The notes: a model not told the origin generated them from the letters alone. DNA of 64,000 nucleotides from Flavobacterium panacagri (GCF_030378165.1 NZ_CP119766.1:1302001-1366000); one strand, 5' to 3'; counted from the stretch's first letter, positions 7,374 through 16,188 are shown. Translations and numbers: made by a program.

Positions 7374-8294
7374 TTACTTCTGATTTTTTAGGTTACTTAT
7401 ATTTTTTATCCAATTAATAGCATCTTTCATAGGTTCTTCATCGTTTGAAAATGCTGTATTGTGACCCAAGTTCGGAAACAATTTATATTCATATTGTTTT
7501 CCTTTAGATTTTAGTTTATCAAGATATTCGACTGATAGCTTTACAGGAACTTGAATGTCTTTGCCTCCAAAAATCCAAATTCCTGAAATTGATAATTTAG
7601 AAAGAACATCATTAGGATTCGTATCAATAAACTCATATTTGTCAGGGTCATTAAACACATGTTTTCTTGTATCTTCTTCGGAGTGTGTGTCCCAAAAATT
7701 TTGATCTCCATTGGTATAAAATTGGAATCTCAATTGTTCTTTAACTGTTATAAGTGCTCCGCTAAATATGGTCATAAATTTAACTTTCTTATTTTTCTCA
7801 GCAGCCAATGGAATTATCCATCCAGCTTGACTACCACCTATTAAGCCTATTGCTATTTTATCATTGGGTAAAGATTTAGATAAGGTATTTACAGCGGCAC
7901 TCGCATCTAAAGACAAAAGATTTAGGTTTGAAAAGTCAACATTGTTAGTTCCTACTTCAGGGCCGGCATATACACCAGCTGATTCTCCAACGCCACGTTT
8001 ATCATAGGTTAAAACTGCAATTCCATTATTGGCTAGGGTTGTAGCAAAGTCTATCATTCTTTTTTCTTGTCCAGATCCATGAACAATCACAACGGCTGCT
8101 TCTATGTTCTTAGGTGTAAAAATGGTTCCAGCGAGAGAAACTCCTTCACTAACAAATTTTATTTCCTCAGTAGTAAAGTTTGGCTGAATTGCAGATGCAT
8201 AATTAGTCACAACTAACAATAATAGTAAGATAGAATATTTGAATGTTTTTTTTGTTCTTAGAACATGTTTAAAAATTACTGTTTTATTTTTCAT
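7374..8294 (-). CDS. Secreted alpha/beta hydrolase
   Basis: This is an exported serine hydrolase of unknown substrate. Counting from the chosen start, a signal peptide with a leucine-rich core is followed by the oxyanion segment VIVHGSGQ, the nucleophile elbow GGSQAGW, an acid candidate in GGKDIQVPV and the catalytic histidine in NLGHNT. The ATG at 8294 (MKNKTVIF) places it 7 nt after the stop of the anti-sigma-like gene. An upstream in-frame ATG at 8324 would overlap that gene. Position suggests co-transcription with the sigma and anti-sigma pair, so it may belong to the regulon. A lipase, esterase or peptidase role is possible. Confidence 0.8.
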   Translation of the reverse strand: MKNKTVIFKHVLRTKKTFKYSILLLLLVVTNYASAIQPNFTTEEIKFVSEGVSLAGTIFTPKNIEAAVVIVHGSGQEKRMIDFATTLANNGIAVLTYDKRGVGESAGVYAGPEVGTNNVDFSNLNLLSLDASAAVNTLSKSLPNDKIAIGLIGGSQAGWIIPLAAEKNKKVKFMTIFSGALITVKEQLRFQFYTNGDQNFWDTHSEEDTRKHVFNDPDKYEFIDTNPNDVLSKLSISGIWIFGGKDIQVPVKLSVEYLDKLKSKGKQYEYKLFPNLGHNTAFSNDEEPMKDAINWIKNISNLKNQK

Positions 8295-8301
8295 TTCAAA
8301 T

Positions 8302-8706
8302 CTATAGTTCATATTTCTTATCAAAATAATTCTTCAAAATCCCAATCTGAACCAAGATCATAAAAGGAACAATTAAAATCGCATATAAGGTGTTTTTAGA
8401 AAAATGAATTCCTGAAAAAGTGTTCGAGATTTTATCAGAATATAATTTTCCGATTTCGTCAATTTTAAAATTGTTTTCAGAAACAGAAAAAAGAGAAACG
8501 TAAATGACTAAAGCGGCTAAAGCCAATCCGATAGAAATCCAAACGGGTTTAGAAATTAATGGTTTATATGCTTTGAGTTTTTTCTCTTCTAATACATGAA
8601 CTTCAGCCATTATTTTAGAAGTAAAATCTATTGATGGCGACTGCAGTTTGTCTTCAGCCATCATTTTCTCAATAAGTTGTTCTATATTTTTATCGCTCTC
8701 TTTCAT
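8302..8706 (-). CDS. Membrane protein, probable anti-sigma factor
   Basis: The 134-residue protein starts with a charged cytosolic segment of about 50 residues. Membrane helices follow at about 55-75 (VWISIGLALAALVIYVSLF) and 105-125 (YAILIVPFMILVQIGI). Its start overlaps the sigma gene by 17 bp, a common sign of translational coupling in ECF sigma and anti-sigma pairs. I see no clear zinc-binding anti-sigma motif, so the role is inferred from operon position and topology. It would hold the sigma factor at the inner membrane until a signal arrives. Confidence 0.65.
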   Translation of the reverse strand: MKESDKNIEQLIEKMMAEDKLQSPSIDFTSKIMAEVHVLEEKKLKAYKPLISKPVWISIGLALAALVIYVSLFSVSENNFKIDEIGKLYSDKISNTFSGIHFSKNTLYAILIVPFMILVQIGILKNYFDKKYEL

Positions 8707-9277
8707 AAAATTCTATTATTTCTGGTTCTAACTGCTGTCTCAAAATTACGGCTAATTTCTGTCGGCTCCTAAATAATTTTACTTTGGCATTATTGGCCGA
8801 CACATTCATGATCTTTCCGATTTCTTCTAAATTCTGATCATCAAAGTAAAAAAGAGTTAAAAGGAAGTTTTCATCACTGGGTAATAAATTTAAACATTTC
8901 TGAATCGTTTGCTTTCGTTCTTTTTCTTCTAAAGCACTTAGCGCATTATCCATCGTTTTAATTAAATGGGATGAAAATTCATCTATCGAAATGTTTAAAT
9001 CTTCTTTTTTGTTTTTCTTTAATCTGTCCAGACACGTATTATAAGCAATCTTGTAAATCCAAGTCGAAAATTTCGATTCTCCTTTAAATTTATTTAATGA
9101 ATTGTAAATCTTAATAAACGTATCCTGAGCAACTTCTTCAGCTTCTTCACGGTTTTTAACCATTTTTAAAGCCAAAGTAAAGATCATATCCTTATAACGA
9201 TCCACAAGAACAGCGAAGGCATTGGTTTCGCCCTGTAGAATTTTATCGATATAATGTTGATCGGTTAATGTGCTCAT
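8690..9277 (-). CDS. ECF-type RNA polymerase sigma factor
   Basis: This is a transcription initiation factor of the extracytoplasmic-function class. The sigma-2 region spans about 20-90, with the core-binding segment EEAEEVAQDTFIKIYNSLNKFKGESKFSTWIYKIA (quoted in parts: EEAEEVAQDTF, KFSTWIYKIAYN). The sigma-4 helix-turn-helix spans about 130-180 (LEEIGKIMNVSANNAKVKLFR in parts: LEEIGKIMNVS, KVKLFRSRQKL). The length of 195 residues is typical. Its own promoter at 9284-9316 has ECF character and is repeated in front of the divergent gene at 9646. That pattern suggests autoregulation. Confidence 0.9.
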   Translation of the reverse strand: MSTLTDQHYIDKILQGETNAFAVLVDRYKDMIFTLALKMVKNREEAEEVAQDTFIKIYNSLNKFKGESKFSTWIYKIAYNTCLDRLKKNKKEDLNISIDEFSSHLIKTMDNALSALEEKERKQTIQKCLNLLPSDENFLLTLFYFDDQNLEEIGKIMNVSANNAKVKLFRSRQKLAVILRQQLEPEIIEFYERER

Positions 9278-9283
9278 AATTAT

Positions 9284-9316
9284 ATAGGACGACAGTTTGT
9301 TTGTTTAGGTTACAAG
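9284..9316 (-). promoter_or_regulatory. ECF-type promoter of the sigma operon
   Basis: On the minus strand CTTGTAACC (9308-9316), 16 bp and CGTCCTAT (9284-9291). The GTAAC and CGTC cores resemble -35 and -10 boxes of ECF promoters. The identical pair with identical spacing is found before the divergent gene. Confidence 0.7.
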
Positions 9317-9363
9317 AAAATTGAAAATAAAATTCCAATTTTTTGAAATTCCAACTTAGAAAT

Positions 9364-9482
9364 CTTATATATAAGAATTGAACTTTGGCAAAGTTTGACT
9401 GCAATACTGTCGTCTGAGCTTTTCAAAGAAAATGCACAATCTTTGTCGAGTCTCGTGTGTGTGATCTCTCCTCCGTCGAGAT
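9364..9482. repeat. Cluster of small palindromic intergenic repeats
   Basis: CTTATATATAAG at 9364-9375 and AACTTTGGCAAAGTT at 9381-9395 are perfect or near-perfect palindromes. A GTCGAG...CTCGAC-like segment follows at about 9447-9482. They lie in the 368-bp divergent intergenic region and look like dispersed non-coding repeats. Confidence 0.5.
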
Positions 9483-9579
9483 GACAAAAATATCATTGTT
9501 AGTTTTTTTTATTCAAAATTAATTGTTAATCAATTAGTTTTGGAATTTGGAATTTAAAAATTGAATTTTTTTCTAAAAA

Positions 9580-9612
9580 CTTGTAACCTCAATTAAAAAA
9601 GCCTCGTCCTAT
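9580..9612 (+). promoter_or_regulatory. ECF-type promoter of the DUF6249-like gene
   Basis: CTTGTAACC at 9580-9588, 16 bp and CGTCCTAT at 9605-9612. It is identical in both boxes and in spacing to the promoter of the divergent sigma operon, so the gene is a probable target of that sigma factor. Confidence 0.7.
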
Positions 9613-9645
9613 GGAATATATCAATCAATTAAAAACATAAATATC

Positions 9646-9993
9646 ATGGATTCAAAAATTTTAATTCCAATAAGCTTATTCTTAATGATCTTCGGGATTG
9701 TTTATCTTATTTATTCAACAAGAAATAGAGAACGTATGGCTCTTATAGAAAAAGGTGTAGATGCCAGTATTTTTATGCAAGGAAAAGCAAACAGAGTTCC
9801 AGCTTGGAAAATCTTTGTAGTAAATATAGCATTCTTGCTAATAGGTAGCGGTGTTGGAATTTTTATTGGATTACTTATTACAACTTATACTTCACTTGAC
9901 GATGGAGCGGTTTATCCTGCAATTATTTTCATCATGTCAGGAATAGGGCTTTTGACTGGATTTAAAACAGCAAAAGATTTAGATAAAGAGTAA
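9646..9993 (+). CDS. Small inner-membrane protein, DUF6249-like
   Basis: The protein has 115 residues and three predicted membrane helices, at about 5-22 (LIPISLFLMIFGIVYLIY), 53-80 and 88-108. A short cytosolic loop (RNRERMALIEKGVDA) lies between the first two. The ERMALIEKG motif is common in the DUF6249 family of small Bacteroidetes membrane proteins. Function is unknown. The promoter matches that of the neighbouring ECF sigma operon, so it is probably induced with that envelope-stress-type regulon. It ends at a bidirectional terminator shared with rnhA. Confidence 0.75.
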   Translation: MDSKILIPISLFLMIFGIVYLIYSTRNRERMALIEKGVDASIFMQGKANRVPAWKIFVVNIAFLLIGSGVGIFIGLLITTYTSLDDGAVYPAIIFIMSGIGLLTGFKTAKDLDKE

Positions 9994-10014
9994 TCAATAA
10001 AATAGGACGAGTAC

Positions 10015-10047
10015 AAAAAACGCATCAGTTATTTGATGCGTTTTTTT
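10015..10047. terminator. Bidirectional terminator between DUF6249-like gene and rnhA
   Basis: CGCATCA (10021-10027) pairs with TGATGCG (10034-10040). A6 stands on the left and T7 on the right, so it can act on both convergent transcripts. The rnhA stop codon overlaps the T-run. Confidence 0.8.
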
Positions 10048-10519
10048 ATTCTTTAGAAGCGACAGTTTCGTAATAAACATCCACCGAAAGTTTGGGTTGC
10101 ATGGATGCCATAACGGCCAATTGATCACAGCGTTCGTTTTGCGGATGATTGTTGTGTCCTTTGATCCATTTGAAATCGACTTGGTGTTTTCGGTAGGCAA
10201 TTAAAAAACGTTTCCATAAATCTGGATTTTTTTTGTCTTTGTATCCTTTTTTCTCCCATCCAAAAACCCATTTCTTTTCGACAGAATCCACCACATATTT
10301 AGAATCTGAAACCACAAGCACTTTCATGTTTGGGTTTTTCAATTTTTCTAAACCGACAATTACAGCAAGAAGCTCCATTCGGTTATTAGTTGTTAGGCGA
10401 AAGCCTTCGTAAAATTCTTTTTTATATGGAGTGCCTACCAATTCCATTACCACGCCGTAACCGCCATTTCCAGGATTTCCTTTTGCCGCGCCATCTGTAT
10501 ATATATGTACTTCGTGCAT
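10046..10519 (-). CDS. rnhA: Ribonuclease HI
   Basis: This cytosolic endonuclease degrades the RNA strand of RNA-DNA hybrids in replication primers and R-loops. The catalytic carboxylates are visible: Asp9 (IYTDGAAKGNPG), Glu49 (NNRMEL), Asp72 (VSDSKYV) and Asp132 (NERCDQLA), with His122 in the IKGHNNH loop. The basic protrusion typical of bacterial RNase HI is present (VEKKWVFGWEKKGYKDKK, residues 80-97). The length of 157 residues is normal. The gene lies 77 bp downstream of purN on the same strand and may share its transcript. Confidence 0.95.
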   Translation of the reverse strand: MHEVHIYTDGAAKGNPGNGGYGVVMELVGTPYKKEFYEGFRLTTNNRMELLAVIVGLEKLKNPNMKVLVVSDSKYVVDSVEKKWVFGWEKKGYKDKKNPDLWKRFLIAYRKHQVDFKWIKGHNNHPQNERCDQLAVMASMQPKLSVDVYYETVASKE

Positions 10520-10596
10520 TTTTTAATTGTAGATTTTAGACTTTAGATTAAATATCCTTTGTCTAAAATAATTGATATTGATTTTTGAATTGGACT

Positions 10597-11160
10597 TTAT
10601 TCTCCTAATAATCTATGAATAATTTCTGGAAAGTGTTTTTGTTCTAGTTCGTGAATCTTTTCTGCAACAGTTTCAGGAGTGTCTTCGTCATTTATTGCAA
10701 CGTTTGCTTGGAAAATAATACCGCCTTCATCGTAATGTTCATTTACATAATGAATAGAAATTCCGGTTTCTTTCTCCTTATTATTTACTATTGCTCTATG
10801 AATGTGCATTCCATACATTCCTTTGCCTCCGTATTTAGGTAAAAGTGCTGGATGGATGTTGATTATTTTATTTGGATATTGTTCAATTATGTTTTCTGGG
10901 AATTTTAATAAGAAGCCGGCAAGAACGATCAAATCCGGGTCGATTTTTTGTATTTTTTGTAATACATTTCGTTTTAAAAGTTCGTTTTTTTCGAAGATTT
11001 CAACTGGAATTTGATGATTTTTTGCTCTGTCGATAACTTTTGCTGAAGCATTATTTGTAAAAATTGAAACAACCTTTGCAATTTCAGTATTCGAAAAATA
11101 TTTTATAATGTTCTCTGCGTTAGTTCCTGATCCTGAGGCAAAAACGATGATTTTTTTCAT
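10597..11160 (-). CDS. purN: Phosphoribosylglycinamide formyltransferase
   Basis: This enzyme catalyses the third step of purine synthesis, transferring a formyl group from 10-formyltetrahydrofolate to GAR. The phosphate-binding loop FASGSGTNAENI is at 7-18. The folate-side catalytic segment contains NIHPALLPKYGG, with the Asn and His of the family, and the conserved aspartate is in HYDEGGIIFQ. The length of 187 residues is typical. It lies divergently from acpP, and the 175-bp gap holds the acpP promoter. Confidence 0.95.
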   Translation of the reverse strand: MKKIIVFASGSGTNAENIIKYFSNTEIAKVVSIFTNNASAKVIDRAKNHQIPVEIFEKNELLKRNVLQKIQKIDPDLIVLAGFLLKFPENIIEQYPNKIINIHPALLPKYGGKGMYGMHIHRAIVNNKEKETGISIHYVNEHYDEGGIIFQANVAINDEDTPETVAEKIHELEQKHFPEIIHRLLGE

Positions 11161-11276
11161 AATTGAATTTATTTTGAGAATGCAAAAAACGGAATAAAAA
11201 ACGAAAATAAATAGCTTTCAAACGGCTTTCTTGAAATTAATTTTATAAATTAGTGTCACATTTATAAACTAAATAG

Positions 11277-11305
11277 TTGTTTTAAAATAAAGTTTTTTAT
11301 TTTTG
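11277..11305 (+). promoter_or_regulatory. Promoter of acpP
   Basis: TTG at 11277-11279 and TATTTTTG at 11298-11305 are separated by 18 bp. The ATG follows 30 bp later. Confidence 0.7.
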
Positions 11306-11335
11306 CCAACAAATTAAATTCTAAAATTAAAGATT

Positions 11336-11572
11336 ATGTCAGACATTGCATCAAGAGTAAAAGCGATTATCGTAGACAAATTAGGTGTTGACGAAAACGA
11401 AGTTGTAACAGAAGCAAGCTTCACTAATGATTTAGGAGCTGACTCATTAGACACTGTTGAGCTTATTATGGAATTCGAAAAAGAATTTGATATTCAAATT
11501 CCAGACGATCAAGCAGAAAACATTGCTACTGTTGGTCAAGCTATTTCTTATATCGAAGAAGCTAAAAAATAA
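11336..11572 (+). CDS. acpP: Acyl carrier protein
   Basis: This small acidic carrier holds acyl chains on a phosphopantetheine arm during type II fatty acid synthesis. The modification site is Ser37 in [15 protein letters not shown], which is the classical DSL motif. The length of 78 residues is standard. The order acpP-fabF-rnc is widely conserved. Here a hairpin and a repeat separate acpP from fabF, so much of the acpP message probably ends before fabF, giving the high acpP level usually needed. Confidence 0.97.
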   Translation: MSDIASRVKAIIVDKLGVDENEVVTEASFTNDLGADSLDTVELIMEFEKEFDIQIPDDQAENIATVGQAISYIEEAKK

Positions 11573-11578
11573 TAATAC

Positions 11579-11672
11579 CACACCCGATTTCTAAAAATCC
11601 CAATTTTTTTGAAATTCCAAATTCCAATTGGAATTTGATTTTTGAAATTTGAAATTTTTAAGGATCGGGTGT
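11579..11672 (+). terminator. Hairpin and palindrome between acpP and fabF
   Basis: CACCCGAT (11581-11588) pairs with ATCGGGTG (11664-11671) and is followed by T-rich sequence. Nested inside is a perfect 20-bp palindrome, CAAATTCCAATTGGAATTTG (11618-11637), whose AAATTCCAA half-site also occurs around 9330-9360 and 9540. It probably acts as a partial terminator built on a dispersed repeat. Confidence 0.6.
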
Positions 11673-11810
11673 TATTATTTTTTTAAATTTTAAAATTAGA
11701 TTGATATTCAATCAAAAAGATATATTTATATTGTAATTCCCATGGCTCTTAAGTAACAACAAGTTAAGAAAGCGTGGGTTTTATTTGTTTAAAGTACAAA
11801 ACACATATTT

Positions 11811-13064
11811 ATGGCATTAAGGCGAGTTGTTGTAACAGGATTAGGTGCACTTACTCCTATAGGGAATAATATCCAAGAATATTGGAACGCACTTGTGAAT
11901 GGGGTTAGCGGAGCGGCTCCTATAACATATTATGATACAGAAAAGCATAAAACGAAATTTGCCTGCGAAGTGAAAAACTTCAATATTGAAGATTACATGG
12001 ATCGCAAGGAATCTCGTCGATTAGATAAATTTGCACAGTACGCTGTTGCTGCCAGTGATGAAGCTATTAAAGATGCTGGAATTACAAACGATAACGTAAA
12101 CAAACAAAGAGTTGGTGTTATCTGGGGAGCAGGAATTGGAGGTTTAGAGACTTTCCAAGAAGAAGTATTGTATTATGCAAAAGGGGATGGAACTCCAAAG
12201 TTCAATCCTTTCTTTATCCCTAAAATGATTGCCGATATTGCACCTGCACATATTTCTATGCGTAATGGATATATGGGACCAAATTATACTACGGTTTCTG
12301 CTTGTGCATCTTCTGCAAATGCATTGATCGATGCTTTCAATTACATTCGTTTAGGAATGTGCGATGTTATTGTTTCTGGAGGTTCTGAAGCAGCAGTTAC
12401 AATTGCTGGTATGGGAGGTTTCAGCTCAATGCACGCTTTATCTACAAGAAACGAAAGTCCAGAAACAGCTTCAAGACCTTTTGATGCAACCAGAGATGGT
12501 TTCGTTCTAGGAGAAGGAGCGGGAGCTTTGGTTTTGGAAGATTACGAACATGCTAAAGCCAGAGGAGCAAAAATCTATTGCGAAATTGGCGGAGGCGGAA
12601 TGTCATCTGATGCTTATCACTTGACTGCACCACATCCAGAAGGAATTGGAGTTATTGCTGTAATGGAGAATACTTTAAGAGATGCTGGAATGACACCTGA
12701 TCAAGTAGATCATATTAATACTCACGGAACTTCTACTCCATTAGGAGACGTTGCTGAGTTAAAAGCGATTAGTGCTGTTTTTGGCGATCACGCTAAAAAT
12801 ATCAACATCAACTCAACAAAATCAATGACAGGACACTTACTTGGTGCTGCTGGAGCTATCGAAGCTATTGCTTCTATCTTGGCAATGCAAAACGGAATTG
12901 TTCCTCCAACGATTAACCATACAGTTGTTGACGAGAATATTGATCCATCTTTAAATCTTACTTTAAACAAACCTCAAAAAAGAGAGGTAAATGTTGCCAT
13001 GAGTAATACATTTGGTTTTGGTGGACATAATGCTTGCGTATTGTTTAAAAAATTAGTTGACTAA
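11811..13064 (+). CDS. fabF: Beta-ketoacyl-ACP synthase II
   Basis: This condensing enzyme elongates acyl-ACP with malonyl-ACP in fatty acid synthesis. The Cys-His-His triad is visible: Cys165 (VSACASSANA), His305 (INTHGTSTPLGD) and His342 (SMTGHLLGAAG). The length of 417 residues is normal for FabF. The gene lies downstream of acpP and 9 bp upstream of rnc, so fabF and rnc are surely co-transcribed. Confidence 0.97.
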   Translation: MALRRVVVTGLGALTPIGNNIQEYWNALVNGVSGAAPITYYDTEKHKTKFACEVKNFNIEDYMDRKESRRLDKFAQYAVAASDEAIKDAGITNDNVNKQRVGVIWGAGIGGLETFQEEVLYYAKGDGTPKFNPFFIPKMIADIAPAHISMRNGYMGPNYTTVSACASSANALIDAFNYIRLGMCDVIVSGGSEAAVTIAGMGGFSSMHALSTRNESPETASRPFDATRDGFVLGEGAGALVLEDYEHAKARGAKIYCEIGGGGMSSDAYHLTAPHPEGIGVIAVMENTLRDAGMTPDQVDHINTHGTSTPLGDVAELKAISAVFGDHAKNININSTKSMTGHLLGAAGAIEAIASILAMQNGIVPPTINHTVVDENIDPSLNLTLNKPQKREVNVAMSNTFGFGGHNACVLFKKLVD

Positions 13065-13073
13065 TTTCTGTAT

Positions 13074-13814
13074 ATGAATATTATCAAAAAAATATTTTCT
13101 AAATCCCGTTCTCTAGAAGACGGGATTTTTTTTGACACTATTCAGAAAATTCTTGGTTTTCCGCCTTCAAATGTTGATTTTTATAGAAGAGCTTTCACAC
13201 ATCGTTCTTCTAATAAATTAGATTCTAATGGGCATCCTATTAATTATGAGCGATTAGAATTTTTAGGAGATGCAATGTTAAGTGCTGTTATTGCAGCACA
13301 TTTATTTAACAAAGCGCCAAATGGAGATGAAGGCTATTTAACCAAAATGCGTTCAAAAATTGTGAGTCGTGAGCATTTGAACGAATTAGGTAAAGATTTA
13401 AATCTAGTGCAGTTTGTAGAAAGTAAAGTGCCGATTCAGCATTTTGGAGAAAATATTCATGGAAATATTTTCGAATCTCTTATTGGTGCTATTTATTTAG
13501 ATAAAGGTTATTCTTTCTGCGAACGATTTATTCAAAAAAGAGTAGTTACTCCTTATGTCGATATTGCTCGATTAGAAGGAAAAGTGATAAGTTATAAAAG
13601 TCTTGTTATCGAATGGTGTCAGAAGGAAAAAAGAGTTTTTCATTATGACATTTTTGAAGATAACGGCATAGATGGACAGCGTTTATTTGGTGTCAAATTA
13701 AGTATTGATGATAAAGTTGTTGCAAGAGCGAGAGCAACTTCAAAAAAGAAAGCAGAAGAAAAAGCATCGCAGAGAGCTTATTTTGCATTTCAAGAAAAAA
13801 TTGACAAGAAATAG
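13074..13814 (+). CDS. rnc: Ribonuclease III
   Basis: This double-strand-specific endonuclease processes rRNA and other structured RNA. The catalytic domain has the signature NYERLEFLGDAML, with its acidic metal ligands, and the second acidic motif in NIFESLIGAIYLDKG. A double-stranded RNA-binding domain fills about 165-240 (YKSLVIEWCQ to KKKAEEKASQRAY). The length of 246 residues is typical. Coupling to fabF is seen in many bacteria. Confidence 0.97.
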   Translation: MNIIKKIFSKSRSLEDGIFFDTIQKILGFPPSNVDFYRRAFTHRSSNKLDSNGHPINYERLEFLGDAMLSAVIAAHLFNKAPNGDEGYLTKMRSKIVSREHLNELGKDLNLVQFVESKVPIQHFGENIHGNIFESLIGAIYLDKGYSFCERFIQKRVVTPYVDIARLEGKVISYKSLVIEWCQKEKRVFHYDIFEDNGIDGQRLFGVKLSIDDKVVARARATSKKKAEEKASQRAYFAFQEKIDKK

Positions 13815-13939
13815 CTGCAAAAATGTTGTAAGTATCACAATGCTATAACGTTTTCGTTTATAATTTAACAAAACAACCATGTCATAACTGTTGAAGCTCC
13901 GTTTAGAAATAGTATATTTACAACTTGATTTTTCAAGAC

Positions 13940-14428
13940 ATGGCTATTCATAAATTGGATTTAGACGAATTTGACGAAATTGATTATTATTTAATGGCAA
14001 TTCATACTTCATTAGAAGATTATAGATTAGCCTATTTTATCAATAAAATCCTTCCGATAAACTTAAGTAAGAGCAAAAACGAGATCCATGCTCAAACTAA
14101 GGAAGGAGAAGCAAATTTTTCAAGATTCTATTATTATGATGAAGAAAAAGCTGTTTCCTGGAATTTAATTCAGAATAAAAACGAAATCATTTCTGTGAGT
14201 ACAAATGATTTTCAGAATTTGTTTTCTAATGAAACAAGTGAGGTTTCGACAACAATTCATTTACTTCCTGAATTTAAAAAAGTCGATTTTTTCCTGAAAA
14301 TAGACAATAGCGAAGAGGCGCTTAATTTTTCAGAAATTCAACAAAAATTAAAAACAATCGAAAGTATTGCAGCAATTTATGCTGTCGATACGGACAATAT
14401 AAAATCAAAAAACAATCTAATTTTTTAA
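13940..14428 (+). CDS. IPExxxVDY family protein
   Basis: This is a Bacteroidetes protein of unknown function named for its motif, seen here as LLPEFKKVDFFLKI at about residue 114. The first 35 residues contain LDEFDEIDYYLMAIHTSLEDYRLAYFINK (quoted in parts: DEIDYYLMAIHTS, DYRLAYFINK). The ATG at 13940 (MAIHKLDLDE) is preferred to one 15 bp upstream because it begins the conserved part. It ends 5 bp before pyk, so the two form an operon, as in many flavobacteria. No signal peptide is present and the protein is probably cytosolic. Confidence 0.85.
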   Translation: MAIHKLDLDEFDEIDYYLMAIHTSLEDYRLAYFINKILPINLSKSKNEIHAQTKEGEANFSRFYYYDEEKAVSWNLIQNKNEIISVSTNDFQNLFSNETSEVSTTIHLLPEFKKVDFFLKIDNSEEALNFSEIQQKLKTIESIAAIYAVDTDNIKSKNNLIF

Positions 14429-14433
14429 AAAAA

Positions 14434-15867
14434 ATGCTAACAAACAAGAAAACCAAAATTGTTGCTACACTTGGCCCCGCTTGTAGTACAAGAGAGATCA
14501 TTAAAGACATGATCGAAGCAGGTGTTAATGTGTTTAGAATCAATTTTTCGCATGCAGATTACGAAGGAGTAAAAGAAAAAATTAATATTATTAGAAGCCT
14601 TAACGAAGAGTTTGGTTACACAACTGCAATCCTTGGAGATTTGCAAGGACCAAAACTTAGAGTTGGTGTAATGGAAGAAGGTACTGTGGTAAACGATGGT
14701 GATGAAATCACTTTTACAACTGCCGAAGATATTGTCGGAAATGCAAAAAAAGCATTTATGAAATACCAAAATTTTCCAAATGATGTAAATGTTGGAGAGC
14801 GTATTTTACTTGACGATGGTAAACTTATTTTTGAAATTGTTTCAACTGACAAAAAAACAGAAGTTGTTGCTAAAGTTATTCAAGGTGGAGAATTAAAATC
14901 TAAAAAAGGCGTTAATCTTCCAAACACAAAAATTTCTTTACCAGCTTTAACTGAAAAAGATATTGCAGATGCGATTTTCGCAATCGAACAAAAGGTAGAC
15001 TGGATCGCACTTTCATTCGTGAAAACTCCACGCGATTTACAGGATTTACAAGAATTAATCGCTAAACATTCTGAAGTAAAAATTCCAATCGTTGCTAAAA
15101 TTGAAATGCCAGAAGCTCTTGAGAACATGGATAAAATTGTAGCATACTGCGATGGTTTAATGGTTGCTCGTGGAGATCTTGGTGTTGAGCTTCCTGCTCA
15201 CGAAGTGCCATTGGTTCAAAAAGATTTGATCAGAAGAGCTAAAACGGCTAGAATTCCTGTTATCGTTGCTACACAGATGATGGAAACAATGATTACAAGT
15301 TTAACTCCAACAAGAGCAGAGGTAAATGACGTTGCTAACTCAGTAATGGATGGTGCAGATGCTGTAATGTTGTCTGGAGAAACTGCAACAGGAAATTATC
15401 CAGTTCAAGTTATCCAGAGAATGGCTCAAATTTGTGAGGCTGTTGAGAATTCACCATTAATCCAGGTTCCTCAAAATACACCACAAATTAAAACAAACCG
15501 TTTTGTAACTAAAACAGTTTGCCACCAAGCTACTTTATTGGCTAATGAAATCGAAGCTAAAGCAATTTGTACTTTAACAAACAGCGGTTATACAGCTTTC
15601 CAAGTTTCAGCTTGGAGACCTTCTACAGCTCATATTTTAGTGTTTACTTCAAACAGAAGAATCTTAACACAATTGAATTTATTATGGGGAGTTAAATCTT
15701 TCTACTATGATAATGACGAAAGTACTGATGATACTGTAACAGATGTAAATCAAATTGCAGTTGAAAAAGGATATGCACAAAAAGGAGATTATTTAATCAA
15801 CCTTGCTGCAATGCCAATCAAAGAAAAAGGAATGGTTAATACGATGAGAGTATCTCAAATCGAGTAA
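14434..15867 (+). CDS. pyk: Pyruvate kinase
   Basis: This is the last step of glycolysis, making ATP and pyruvate from phosphoenolpyruvate and ADP. The N-terminal barrel starts KTKIVATLGPACST and contains the substrate motifs FRINFSHADYE, KIEMPEALENMD, MVARGDLGVELP and VATQMMETMI. The C-terminal domain covers about 350-477. The length of 477 residues is typical. It follows the IPExxxVDY gene by 5 bp and ends at a strong terminator (15889-15923). Confidence 0.97.
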   Translation: MLTNKKTKIVATLGPACSTREIIKDMIEAGVNVFRINFSHADYEGVKEKINIIRSLNEEFGYTTAILGDLQGPKLRVGVMEEGTVVNDGDEITFTTAEDIVGNAKKAFMKYQNFPNDVNVGERILLDDGKLIFEIVSTDKKTEVVAKVIQGGELKSKKGVNLPNTKISLPALTEKDIADAIFAIEQKVDWIALSFVKTPRDLQDLQELIAKHSEVKIPIVAKIEMPEALENMDKIVAYCDGLMVARGDLGVELPAHEVPLVQKDLIRRAKTARIPVIVATQMMETMITSLTPTRAEVNDVANSVMDGADAVMLSGETATGNYPVQVIQRMAQICEAVENSPLIQVPQNTPQIKTNRFVTKTVCHQATLLANEIEAKAICTLTNSGYTAFQVSAWRPSTAHILVFTSNRRILTQLNLLWGVKSFYYDNDESTDDTVTDVNQIAVEKGYAQKGDYLINLAAMPIKEKGMVNTMRVSQIE

Positions 15868-15888
15868 TAATTTCTCTACAATATTTTT

Positions 15889-15923
15889 AAAAAACCGCTT
15901 AGTTCATAAGCGGTTTTTTTTGT
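15889..15923 (+). terminator. Terminator after pyk
   Basis: AAAACCGCTTA and TAAGCGGTTTT form an 11-bp stem with a short GTTCA loop, followed by a long T-run. Confidence 0.85.
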
Positions 15924-15973
15924 TTTTACTTCTTTTTTATTGATACTTTCAAAGTCAGATGATGGTAAATTTT

Positions 15974-16168
15974 GTTTCATTTGATAAATTTTCTAGAAAT
16001 TTTTATTCCATTTTGCCATAAAATATACTTTGAATAGTTTTTTATCCTATTTACATAAAAAGTAAAAGAGATTACTTTCCCGTTCATTTAGTGTGTTCAT
16101 TTTCTAAAATGAAACATTTTGGTGCAAATTCTTCATTTTTCTTGTTTCATTTTATAAAATGAAACAAG
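15974..16168. promoter_or_regulatory. Set of operator-like inverted repeats upstream of the envelope cluster
   Basis: A perfect 28-bp palindrome (half CTTGTTTCATTTTA) lies at 16141-16168. A related 18-bp site, TTCATTTTCTAAAATGAA, lies at 16096-16113. A third, degenerate site (GTTTCATTTGATAAATTTTC) begins at 15974. The centres of the two good sites are 50 bp apart, about five helical turns. The nearest site ends 20 bp upstream of the -33 box. The position suits an activator; the binding protein is unknown. Confidence 0.65.
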
Positions 16169-16188
16169 CTGACGCCAAATAATTACAA

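Noticed and set aside
10003..10010. Third ECF-type -10 box (ATAGGACG, minus strand reading)
   Set aside because: There is no GTAAC-type box 16 bp upstream of it and no gene begins after it.
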